The notes under the pieces are model-generated. The model did no database searches and was not told where the DNA came from. It was given only the letters and a program-made list of their open reading frames with translations. A program made the translations under genes and the position numbers. From assembly GCA_039810485.1 (NCBI GenBank), contig JBDHXA010000004.1, forward strand, positions 1 to 64,000: DNA of 64,000 nt. The letters run 5' to 3'. Source of the DNA: JADZAA01 sp039810485. GTDB taxonomy: Bacteria > Bacteroidota > Ignavibacteria > Kapaibacteriales > UBA961. Shown in pieces: positions 9,276 through 16,127 of the stretch (the first letter of the stretch is position 1; each line of letters begins with the position of its first letter).

Positions 9276-9755
9276 ATGGGCAAACCCTACGTTTTGGTAG
9301 TAGATGACAATAGGATAACAACCAAATTGCTTCGCCGCTATTTAGAAGCAAATGGATATGAGGCATCTGAAGCGTATGACGGGATTGAATGTTTAGAAAA
9401 GATCGCTCAGCGATTGCCAGATGCCATCGTGCTTGATGTGATGATGCCTCGACTTGACGGCTACGAAACTGTCAAAAAAATTAGAGAAGATGAAAATACG
9501 TGCAAGGTTCCTGTTGTTATTGTAACCGCTCTTAATGATATTGCTAATCAACTAAAAGCAATTGATGCTGGATCTGATGATTTCCTCAGCAAACCGATTG
9601 AAGAAAAGCTTCTGATTGCAAAAGTAAAATTATTATCAACAGTTGCCGCCGAAAGACGCAATGTGGAAACTCTAAAAAATTTGCTTGAAAAAGCTCTCAG
9701 CGGATCTCTTTCCGGCTCATTGTCCGAAGTGCTTGCCGCTGCCGATATAGCATAA
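9276..9755 (+). CDS. Single-domain response regulator (CheY-like receiver)
   Basis: 160 residues from the ATG at 9276. Earlier in-frame starts (9258 TTG, 9261 ATG) add only a few residues and overlap a possible promoter box. The receiver domain is complete: acidic pair Asp10-Asp11, phosphoacceptor Asp54 in IVLDVMMPRLDG, Thr84 and Lys106 (SKP). After residue 120 there is a helix and a short Ser/Gly/Leu tail (SGSLSGSLSEVL) instead of a DNA-binding domain. It probably acts by protein contact. No histidine kinase lies nearby. A terminator follows, so it is transcribed apart from the next gene. Confidence 0.9.
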   Translation: MGKPYVLVVDDNRITTKLLRRYLEANGYEASEAYDGIECLEKIAQRLPDAIVLDVMMPRLDGYETVKKIREDENTCKVPVVIVTALNDIANQLKAIDAGSDDFLSKPIEEKLLIAKVKLLSTVAAERRNVETLKNLLEKALSGSLSGSLSEVLAAADIA

Positions 9756-9810
9756 ATCTATTTAGCGACTAATATTTACAAACTAAGCCGCTCTTAGTGA
9801 TGTTTCTTTG

Positions 9811-9850
9811 AAGCGCGGCGTAAATATAGAACGCGGCGCTTTTTTATTTT
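9811..9850 (+). terminator. Rho-independent terminator after the receiver gene
   Basis: A 10-bp stem with one mismatch (AAGCGCGGCG 9811-9820 / CGCGGCGCTT 9832-9841) is followed by TTTTTTATTTTTT. It lies upstream of the ATG at 9859, which argues that the next gene starts there and not at 9808. Confidence 0.8.
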
Positions 9851-9858
9851 TTACACAA

Positions 9859-10485
9859 ATGAATAAATTCATTCGCTCTTTTGCAGTTGTTATATTGTGC
9901 AGTTCATCCGCATTAATGTTTCAAAGCTGCCCGGCTGTAATGAATGCATTGGCAAACCTTCAGCGTTTACAGTTTAAATTAGATAGTGTAACTGATTTTC
10001 ATTTATCCGGGATTTCTACTTCCGGCAAGTCCTCTATTGCTGATTTTTCCATATCTGACGCGCTTTCGCTCACGCGCTCTTTTGCAACAAATAAATTTCC
10101 AGCTAATTTTACACTCAATGTTGCAGCAGTTAATCCTAACGACGGGAAAACAAGCGTAAGGCAATCATCTGCCATCTTGCAGCGACTTGATTGGCGATTG
10201 TTAATTGATGATAAAGAAACAATTTCGGGTGATATTGCATCGCCAATAGAGATTCCGGGCAACGGCCAATCAACAATTATTCCGTTGAGAGTATCGCTCG
10301 ATTTATACCAATTTTTTGGAAATAAAGGGTACGATAACGTAATCAATCTCGCACTTTCGCTTGGCGGTGCAAAAGGCAGTGCTTCGCGAATTAAGCTTGA
10401 TGCAAGACCGACTGTCTCTACGCCACTAGGCCCAATCGCATACCCCGGCAGAATTACCATTATAGACAAGCAATTTACCAACTAA
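9859..10485 (+). CDS. Lipoprotein with LEA14/WHy-like domain
   Basis: 208 residues from the ATG at 9859. A signal sequence (MNKFIRSFAVVILCSSS) runs into ALMFQSC, a usable lipobox with the cysteine as predicted lipid site. The mature part has the LEA-2/WHy pattern: a hydrophobic strand, then 'FTLNVAAVNPND', then 'ISGDIASPIEIPGNGQSTIIPLRVSLDL'. That is a small beta-sandwich often found in periplasmic lipoproteins of Bacteroidota. Family resemblance is by eye. Role unknown, perhaps envelope protection or binding. An extra start at 9808 would overlap the preceding terminator. The next gene begins 13 bases after its stop, probably in one transcript. Confidence 0.7.
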   Translation: MNKFIRSFAVVILCSSSALMFQSCPAVMNALANLQRLQFKLDSVTDFHLSGISTSGKSSIADFSISDALSLTRSFATNKFPANFTLNVAAVNPNDGKTSVRQSSAILQRLDWRLLIDDKETISGDIASPIEIPGNGQSTIIPLRVSLDLYQFFGNKGYDNVINLALSLGGAKGSASRIKLDARPTVSTPLGPIAYPGRITIIDKQFTN

Positions 10486-10498
10486 TTATATTCTATGT

Positions 10499-11065
10499 AT
10501 GAAAATCATACCATATTTCATTGCTGCATTCTTTTTGCTCGCCTCTCAATCATCTAATGCAGAATCTCCTAATGCGATAAAGGAAAACCTCAAAGCAGAA
10601 TTTCCAACATTATGGAATGCCGTTAAAAAGACGCTTGCCGATATGAATTGTCGCATCGAGGTTGAAAAAAACGATCAAGGCAGCGATAATTTGTTCAAAG
10701 GAAATATACGAACAGAATTTTACGTCCTTTCAACTGGAGTAGATTCGACAAAAGATGTCATGGAACGCTATAGTTGTGAAGAAAAAAACTGCGAGCAGTT
10801 CCCATTTATTCGCGGTGGCGAATGGTCATCAGGTCGAGTACAATATAAACTGCTGCTCAAAGAGAAAGAAGACAATACCGTAGAATTCCGTTTAGAAGGC
10901 GAGTTAAGCGGATTCGAACAATGGGTTACACACAAAGTGCATTTTTGGGACAGTAATGGAATGCTCGAGCGCCAACTATTTGAAAAAATTAAAATAAATG
11001 CAGGACTTGCCGAAACCGGTTCACATCAAAACGAGCCGCCAAAATCGGATGAAAACAAGGAATAA
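10499..11065 (+). CDS. Small secreted protein of unknown function
   Basis: 188 residues with a signal peptide (MKIIPYFIAAFFLLASQSSNA). The region 'FPTLWNAVKKTLADMNCRIEV' followed by 'NLFKGNIRTEF' loosely recalls BamC/NlpB-type domains ('W..L...L...G..I...D...G.I'). There is no lipobox cysteine and the match is too weak to name. Three cysteines (one in MNCR, two in YSCEEKNC) could form a disulfide. The C-terminus is hydrophilic. It follows the lipoprotein gene closely and is closed by a strong terminator, suggesting the two genes work together. Confidence 0.6.
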   Translation: MKIIPYFIAAFFLLASQSSNAESPNAIKENLKAEFPTLWNAVKKTLADMNCRIEVEKNDQGSDNLFKGNIRTEFYVLSTGVDSTKDVMERYSCEEKNCEQFPFIRGGEWSSGRVQYKLLLKEKEDNTVEFRLEGELSGFEQWVTHKVHFWDSNGMLERQLFEKIKINAGLAETGSHQNEPPKSDENKE

Positions 11066-11083
11066 CTCTGCGAAGAACCATAT

Positions 11084-11132
11084 AAAAAAAACGAAAGAAG
11101 GCGGCTTGAATGCCGCCTTCTTTCGTTTTTTC
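11084..11132 (+). terminator. Bidirectional terminator between the secreted-protein gene and tRNA-Pro
   Basis: A perfect long stem ACGAAAGAAGGCGGC (11091-11105) / GCCGCCTTCTTTCGT (11112-11126) with loop TTGAAT has A7 on the left and T6 on the right. It can end both the plus-strand gene and the minus-strand tRNA. Confidence 0.92.
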
Positions 11133-11152
11133 CCTCTTATCAATTTAGACTG

Positions 11153-11226
11153 TCGGCGTGACTGGATTTGAACCAGCGACCACTACTACCCCAAAGTAGT
11201 GCGCTACCGGGCTGCGCTACACGCCG
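11153..11226 (-). tRNA. tRNA-Pro(UGG)
   Basis: The reverse complement gives CGGCGTG acceptor pairing with CACGCCG, D-arm GCGCAGCCCGGTAGCGC, anticodon stem CTACT/AGTAG around TTTGGGG (anticodon TGG) and T-arm CTGGTTCAAATCCAG. It is 74 bases with discriminator A; CCA is not encoded. Confidence 0.95.
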
Positions 11227-11606
11227 TTTACGAAAACACAAAATTACGGCTTTTTTGTTGATATTTTACAGAATTTCTTGCAACATTAAAGGAAGCATCC
11301 ATGAGCCCACTCCGAAAAGTCAGTTACAAAATCACAGATTTTCGTGTGTAAAATTGCACTCTTGTAATAGTTTTCAAAAAAACTTAAAAAAAACGGTAAA
11401 ATATGCTGATACACGAATATTATACAAGGAGCAGGGCATCGTTTAAAAAAAAGAATAATGTGAGTAAATAAATGCAACTTTGATAATTTATGAAAAAATG
11501 TCTAAATGTATTTTTTATACTTAACGGCAGCATTATAATTTGCCTAGTAAAAAGCCGTTCGATCGAACGGCTTTTTAATGATATTTTACTCAAACAACTA
11601 TAGTTT
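11227..11606. other. Intergenic region at the edge of the adhesin locus
   Basis: 380 AT-rich bases with several homopolymer runs and no recognisable gene. The only clear element is the palindrome at 11549-11576. Open frames here overlap the tRNA or the palindrome and look non-coding. Confidence 0.5.
11549..11576 (-). terminator. Perfect 28-bp palindrome, likely terminator of the adhesin locus
   Basis: AAAAAGCCGTTCGA is followed directly by its reverse complement TCGAACGGCTTTTT. As RNA it forms a stem with a tight loop and a U-tract on either strand. It lies just downstream of the last minus-strand element of the locus. Confidence 0.75.
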
Positions 11607-11698
11607 CTACGGCTGCACAACCGCCTTAGCTACACTGCGTTTGCCGCCAGATGCCGCTTCGACAAAATACACGCCTGCCGGCCAGCAGACTGTGGAAA
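11607..11698 (-). pseudogene. Orphan T9SS tail fragment (copy 0)
   Basis: Bases 11617-11698 are identical over 82 bases to 16138-16219, the end of the intact T9SS propeller gene. The reading frame encodes CWPAGVYFVEAASGGKRSVA and a stop at 11607-11609. It has no start or signal sequence and is out of frame with the lipoprotein gene that ends 57 bases upstream. It is therefore the remnant of a sorting domain whose gene body has been lost or replaced. Confidence 0.85.
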
Positions 11699-11717
11699 AA
11701 ATATCATCGTCGTCCCT

Positions 11718-11746
11718 CGCGGCGGGCGCAACATACGCCCGCCGCG
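11718..11746 (-). repeat. GC-rich perfect hairpin between lipoprotein gene and orphan tail
   Basis: CGCGGCGGGCG (11718-11728) and CGCCCGCCGCG (11736-11746) form an 11-bp perfect stem with a 7-base loop, entirely G/C in an AT-rich neighbourhood. There is no U-tract, so it is not a standard terminator. It lies exactly at the junction of unrelated sequences and may be a REP-like element or an mRNA stabiliser. Confidence 0.6.
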
Positions 11747-11755
11747 ATACAAAGG

Positions 11756-12760
11756 TTATAACCAATGGATAGGAATGGAGGTTACCTCACCGTAAATTAA
11801 CTTCGAGTTATACTGATACGTTGGAGGTTCTGGGCTGATAGGATTGAGAATATAGCGATAATAGATGCTCCAGATAGGTACTATGTGGATAAATAGGTTC
11901 TTACCACTCTGTTTAACAATACTATTGATGTTGTGAATTGAAAACTCGTTGTAGTTTTTTGCCGCTGTCGAAACAACGTAATATTTCCTTGTGCCTTGAT
12001 CAGTGCCGTATCCTTTCGGGTTCCCCCAAAAACCAATCTTCTCCCATTCGTTATCGCTAATAATCGGCTCAACTGCTTTAGGTAGATTGTTTTGGTCGAA
12101 TGTGGCGTGTTGTGTAATACAAGCGTAGTAGCCCACATTCAGAAAATTCTTTGTATAACTAAACGGATGATCAACAGCAAATTCTATTTCCGCACCGAAG
12201 GTATAGACAGTATCTGCGCGGATTTCTTTTATTGTGTTGTGATCCCAAACAGTATCAACCATGATTTTCTCAATGCCCGACGCTTGAGCATTCTTAACAT
12301 AACATCGTGCTGGGGCTTCGTACAAATATATGAAATTATAGATTCCATCTTTCGCATATCCGGTTGTATCAGCTATGATAATGGATAAACGAGACGTATC
12401 AAGACCGTTATTGTGTTGATTGTCAAGAATTACAGTTTCATAGCCGGTGCGAGTGACTTTAACGGTGAACACCCCTGAATCAACCGCTGTGATTGCGAAG
12501 TTTCCATCCTTGTCGGTCATCGCCGATAAACTCGTACCCACTATTTCTACATTAGTTCCGGACATATCACTCCAAACAATGGGAGGAATTTGTTTTTGCT
12601 TTTGCTCAAAATTGGCAATAAGCCGTACATTTCCAACATAAACACCCGTGCCGTTTGTTTGCGGATTGTTGGGTTTTGTGGGTATTGTTTCTTCTGTTTT
12701 ACAAGAGTAAATGAAGAAACAGAGAGATGCAAACGCAAGTGTGGACGCTAAATGTTTCAT
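11756..12760 (-). CDS. Lipoprotein with carboxypeptidase-regulatory-like domain (partner of adhesin 1)
   Basis: 334 residues. The signal sequence MKHLASTLAFASLCFFIYSC ends in a lipobox cysteine (Cys20). A Pro/Asn-rich linker follows, then a region (about 60-120) with the pattern 'GTNVEIVGTSLSAMTDKDGNFAI...GVFTVKVTRTGYET', a carboxypeptidase-regulatory-like beta-sandwich. The rest shows no known family, but 'NVGYYACITQHATFDQNNLP' parallels 'PVGYMACINEQSTLSANKIP' in the lipoprotein at 21.1-22.1 kb, so the two are diverged paralogues. It starts 17 bases after the adhesin 1 stop, hence same transcript. Likely outer-membrane anchored; a surface or assembly partner of the adhesin is an inference from the pairing. 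Confidence 0.8.
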   Translation of the reverse strand: MKHLASTLAFASLCFFIYSCKTEETIPTKPNNPQTNGTGVYVGNVRLIANFEQKQKQIPPIVWSDMSGTNVEIVGTSLSAMTDKDGNFAITAVDSGVFTVKVTRTGYETVILDNQHNNGLDTSRLSIIIADTTGYAKDGIYNFIYLYEAPARCYVKNAQASGIEKIMVDTVWDHNTIKEIRADTVYTFGAEIEFAVDHPFSYTKNFLNVGYYACITQHATFDQNNLPKAVEPIISDNEWEKIGFWGNPKGYGTDQGTRKYYVVSTAAKNYNEFSIHNINSIVKQSGKNLFIHIVPIWSIYYRYILNPISPEPPTYQYNSKLIYGEVTSIPIHWL

Positions 12761-12777
12761 GGTTGTTTTCCTTTGGA

Positions 12778-15777
12778 TTAGTGGATGACAATGAATTTTT
12801 TGGAGGCAACGATTTTTCCGCTTGTAAATATTGAATAGACGTACACTCCTGTTTCAAAATCCTTTGCTGAAATAGAAATTTGTACGGGGCTACCTTTTAT
12901 TAGCGAAATTCGTTGGAGTACGATGTTCTGTGATAAGGAAGAAATGAGTAACTCAGGCGAAGAACCAGCTACTTTTTCGGGGATATAATAGGTAATTGCA
13001 GTAACATCTGAGAATGGATTGGGGTTGTTTTGCTCAAGCAAAATATCTTGTTCACCATCGAGCGGGATTTGCTTTTCTGCTTCAAGCCGGGTTATTTTAT
13101 CATGAAAGTTTGTTACAATAAGCGATAATGAATCATTTTGAGATTTTAGTTCATTAACGTGCCTATTCAATAAAGAGTCGCCATGTTTTTGCAAGTTGTC
13201 AAGTTCTTTTATAGAATTCACAAGGAGGTAAAACAAGCCGTTAGGATTAAAAGTCATTAAGGATTCCTTTTCGCACACAAATTCTGCTGGTTCGATCAAC
13301 CATTTTTTTGCAGGTCGAAAGATTGAGCTGTCCTTTAAGATATAATGCCCATTCTCGTCCTTTTGAGTCGGGTCAGCTACCTTCATTACAATCGTGTCAA
13401 CAGCATCAGTTTCATATCTCTTTTCTTCTTTAAGTAGAACTGTGCGCACTATTGTGTCTTCGCTAACCATATACGGTAAAATTTCTTGGATATTCTGGGC
13501 AATTATTCCGATTTCTATATTGTTAGTTGCTCCAATGCCCATTTTCCCATTGTAGCGAAACGTGACTGGCTTAATTCTCCGAATTTTCTCCAAACCATCA
13601 TTAAATGGTTCTACGTCTTTTTTGTAGCGTACATCCGAAGCAACACGCCATGTAGCTCCGCCCTGACTTTTTATTGCGTCGCCATAAACATTGAGGAGAA
13701 TATTCGTGTTCATGTAGCCGTAATTCGGGTGAGTGCTATTATTGGGGGTTTCCGGTGTCACTGTACCAGTACCGCCAATGACTACTTTTTCTTGAACTGA
13801 TAGGTCTACATCATTTTCTGCTATTCCTTGTGGCGTATTCCATATAACCACCGTATTAGGATTATTGGAATTATTCACATCCGCCATAGTAACACTTAGC
13901 GCTTCTTGTGGCGAGGCGGTGCCGATGCCAACCCTGTTCTGCACCGCTAGATCGCATTCAACAATAGGGACAGCCTGTACTGCCTGTGTGATCCAACTGC
14001 TGCCGATAATCGCGCCTTTGTAAGTAGTATTTAGTGCGAAAGTACCCTGTGGAGTGTTTGTTCCTATGCCTATTCGGCCAAAGTTCTCGTCGGCACTACT
14101 ACATCCGACAAACAGCGTGGGTATGGTCTTATCTGGTGTTCCGCCTGTATCATAGCCGATTGCGAGTGAAAGAGGTAAATCGTTGTGTATATTTGTTCCT
14201 ATAGCTCCGGCAAAATACCCGCCATCTATAACTTTGACGCCGTAGCCGATACATAACGAACCGTTTGTTTCTGCCCAATTGTATAGCCCGAGCGCAGTAG
14301 CATTATCGTTGCTTGCCGTGTTATATCTGCCAATTACGCCTGAAAAATTTCCGCTTACGGTATTTTGTCCGCCAATAGCGAATGAATGTGAACCAGATAC
14401 GGTATTGCCGTTGCCGATTGCAGCCGAGTTGGAATTTGATGCCTCATTGTGCGCTCCCATTGCTAGTGAATTTTCTGCCAATGCACGGCATTTGAACCCA
14501 TAAGCGTGTGCGGAATATCCGTCGGCTCGATTAGTATAACCGATGGCGACTGCATCTTCGCCTATGGCGCGATTCGCGTGCCCAATAGTTACCGCCCCAT
14601 GCGTTGCCGAATGTGAAAGATTGTTCATGCCGATAGCGATATCATGCTCATTACGTGCGCGGGAGTTATAACCAAAAGCAAATGAATTATATCCGATGTG
14701 CCCGTGATTCCAGCCGGTTGTTTTATCGAAACTCGGCTCGGGGTCGTTTGCGCCGTCTCCGCCGCCACCGGGATAGGTTGCAGCGATTACCCCCGCCCGA
14801 AACGCCGCCTTTTCGGGTATCCACATCAAGCGTGTTCCTGCGCCGCTTGTCGGGGTTGCACCCGTCGTGCCATCGAAAAGAACTGACCCGTCCGTTACTT
14901 GAAAACGCGCCGTAGGACCCTCGTTATTCACGCCCACATTGCCGTTGCCCAAAAACGACATACGCGAAATGGGTACTTCTAAACCAGCAGGACTTTCATA
15001 CACAGTCGAACTTAGCTGACTCACACCGCTGCGAATATGGAACGAACCCGGATAGCCGTTCCATGCCTCAAGCCACCATGCACGGGCGGGAATTTGCTCG
15101 CAGGTAAGCGGCACCGGCGGATCGCCGAATTGGTATGTGCCTGTGGCGGCATAAAACCGAATAGAAGGATTTGCGGTATAGCCCGTTGTACCCGGCGGCG
15201 CGTTGTTGCTGAACGAGATTTTGGGGTACTCGCAGTTCCACGAGTCGAAGTTAATATCGAACTTTCCATACGGCGAGTGCGTCCCGACGCCTACTTGACC
15301 GCTTGGCAAAATAGTAAAGCGTTCAATGTCCTGAAGGTCGCCGGGCTGCAAACTTAAGGGATTAGCGGGCGGCGGTGTAGTGGCAAAGCGGATATAGCCA
15401 GTAGTACAACGATTGGCAACAATAATGTCACCCGCCTTGATGTCGGTTTGCAGCACAAGGTCTTTGACGGTGGTTTGGTACGAGCCGAAGAAATCGCGGC
15501 AATAGGAGTACATCGTGCGGTTGTAGCTTGAAGTAATGAGCGAAAGGTGCGCCATAAATTCAGGCGCGAAGGCATCATCGGCAGATGAATGCCAACTTAG
15601 CCGCAGCGTAGGGTCGGAAACATTGCCGATTGAGCCAACGCCATGGATGTTGAGCAATCGCCCTGGATTAGAAGCTGCGCCTATGCCAACATTGCCGACT
15701 GCAGGCCATGGGTTTGAATTATTCTGTGCGCAAATCTCTGCAAACGGCGTTGCAAGCATCATAGCAACAACGATCAT
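12778..15777 (-). CDS. Adhesin 1: YadA-like head repeats, S74 chaperone domain, T9SS sorting domain
   Basis: About 1000 residues from the ATG at 15777 (MIVVAMMLATPFAEICAQ). The frame stays open to an ATG at 15891, which would add 38 residues encoded partly by the CT tract; the paralogues lack that ATG. Layout: N-terminal beta-rich region with short tail-fibre-like repeats ('GNVGIG...PGRLLNIHG'), a head region of YadA-type repeats ('AVAIGYTNRADG', 'SFAIGGQNTVSG'), then 'ASDVRYKKD', the Ser-Lys dyad of the S74 intramolecular chaperone (Ser752/Lys757 counted from 15891). A coiled coil and a C-terminal type A T9SS domain ('EQNNPNPFSDVTAITYYIPE') follow. Predicted trimeric surface fibre. Its N-terminal third is nearly identical in DNA to adhesin 2. 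Confidence 0.88.
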   Translation of the reverse strand: MIVVAMMLATPFAEICAQNNSNPWPAVGNVGIGAASNPGRLLNIHGVGSIGNVSDPTLRLSWHSSADDAFAPEFMAHLSLITSSYNRTMYSYCRDFFGSYQTTVKDLVLQTDIKAGDIIVANRCTTGYIRFATTPPPANPLSLQPGDLQDIERFTILPSGQVGVGTHSPYGKFDINFDSWNCEYPKISFSNNAPPGTTGYTANPSIRFYAATGTYQFGDPPVPLTCEQIPARAWWLEAWNGYPGSFHIRSGVSQLSSTVYESPAGLEVPISRMSFLGNGNVGVNNEGPTARFQVTDGSVLFDGTTGATPTSGAGTRLMWIPEKAAFRAGVIAATYPGGGGDGANDPEPSFDKTTGWNHGHIGYNSFAFGYNSRARNEHDIAIGMNNLSHSATHGAVTIGHANRAIGEDAVAIGYTNRADGYSAHAYGFKCRALAENSLAMGAHNEASNSNSAAIGNGNTVSGSHSFAIGGQNTVSGNFSGVIGRYNTASNDNATALGLYNWAETNGSLCIGYGVKVIDGGYFAGAIGTNIHNDLPLSLAIGYDTGGTPDKTIPTLFVGCSSADENFGRIGIGTNTPQGTFALNTTYKGAIIGSSWITQAVQAVPIVECDLAVQNRVGIGTASPQEALSVTMADVNNSNNPNTVVIWNTPQGIAENDVDLSVQEKVVIGGTGTVTPETPNNSTHPNYGYMNTNILLNVYGDAIKSQGGATWRVASDVRYKKDVEPFNDGLEKIRRIKPVTFRYNGKMGIGATNNIEIGIIAQNIQEILPYMVSEDTIVRTVLLKEEKRYETDAVDTIVMKVADPTQKDENGHYILKDSSIFRPAKKWLIEPAEFVCEKESLMTFNPNGLFYLLVNSIKELDNLQKHGDSLLNRHVNELKSQNDSLSLIVTNFHDKITRLEAEKQIPLDGEQDILLEQNNPNPFSDVTAITYYIPEKVAGSSPELLISSLSQNIVLQRISLIKGSPVQISISAKDFETGVYVYSIFTSGKIVASKKFIVIH

Positions 15778-15799
15778 AACTGCCTTGCAGAAATACTTG

Positions 15800-15928
15800 T
15801 TACAACGAACAACTTGTCGAGAGAGAGAGAGAGAGAGTTTGCTTCCGGCTTCTCTCCCGTAGGGAGAGGTTCGGGATTGTCTGCGCCGCATGGCTGTGAA
15901 TGCGGCAGTTTAGAGTGCGTGTACGCAT
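15800..15928 (-). CDS. Leader ORF upstream of adhesin 1
   Basis: The ATG at 15928 is preceded by GGAGG with a 6-base gap, one of the clearest Shine-Dalgarno sites in the window. The frame gives 42 residues, passes through the CT tract (encoding Leu-Ser repeats) and stops at 15800-15802. It is out of frame with the adhesin: 151 bases separate the two ATGs, so one extra dinucleotide would place them in one frame. Translation is inferred. Confidence 0.3.
   Translation of the reverse strand: MRTRTLNCRIHSHAAQTIPNLSLRERSRKQTLSLSLSTSCSL
15819..15837. repeat. Dinucleotide microsatellite (GA)9.5, copy A
   Basis: Nineteen bases of uninterrupted GA on the plus strand (CT on the transcribed strand), 42 bases before the adhesin ATG. 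Such tracts change length by polymerase slippage. Copies B and C have the same length but carry an additional TG tract. Confidence 0.95.
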
Positions 15929-16127
15929 AGTGTGCCTCCGAAATAGGATGAAAAAAAATAAATGTATAATACGGCTTTTGTTTCGGCACTGTTAAGTTTT
16001 GTTCTGCGGCTAATTTATAGAGAAATTCTAAATTTACCAAATTCTGTCTTGATTTTTTTTCATCATTATAGTAGCACTAATTATTGGAAAACGTATCACA
16101 GTTCTTACGATTTTTCTGGGCAATATG

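Larger units (their letters stand above)
15778..16048 (-). promoter_or_regulatory. Leader and candidate promoter of adhesin 1 (copy A)
   Basis: In transcription order: TTG (16038-16040), 20 bases, TAAATTAG (16010-16017), close to the Bacteroidota TTG/TAnnTTTG pattern; GGAGG (15935-15939) six bases before ATG (15928); stem GCCGCA/TGCGGC (15885-15906); stem CTCTCCC/GGGAGAG (15852-15868); the CT tract; the adhesin start. The same order is kept in copies B and C. Expected leader length is about 230 bases. Confidence 0.55.

Noticed and set aside
9808..9858. Longer start of the LEA14-like lipoprotein
   Set aside because: The segment overlaps a strong terminator hairpin and would precede the signal sequence.
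11168..11446. Plus-strand open frame of 92 codons
   Set aside because: It starts inside the antisense of tRNA-Pro and continues through low-complexity AT sequence.
15021..15269. Open frame duplicated exactly at 19889-20137, at first looking like a conserved small gene
   Set aside because: It is conserved only because it lies in the long direct repeat, in another frame inside the adhesins.
15819..15837. Microsatellites dismissed as sequencing error
   Set aside because: Not adopted: three separate copies have the same 19-base length with different flanks, so the tract itself is probably real, though exact length needs read-level checking.
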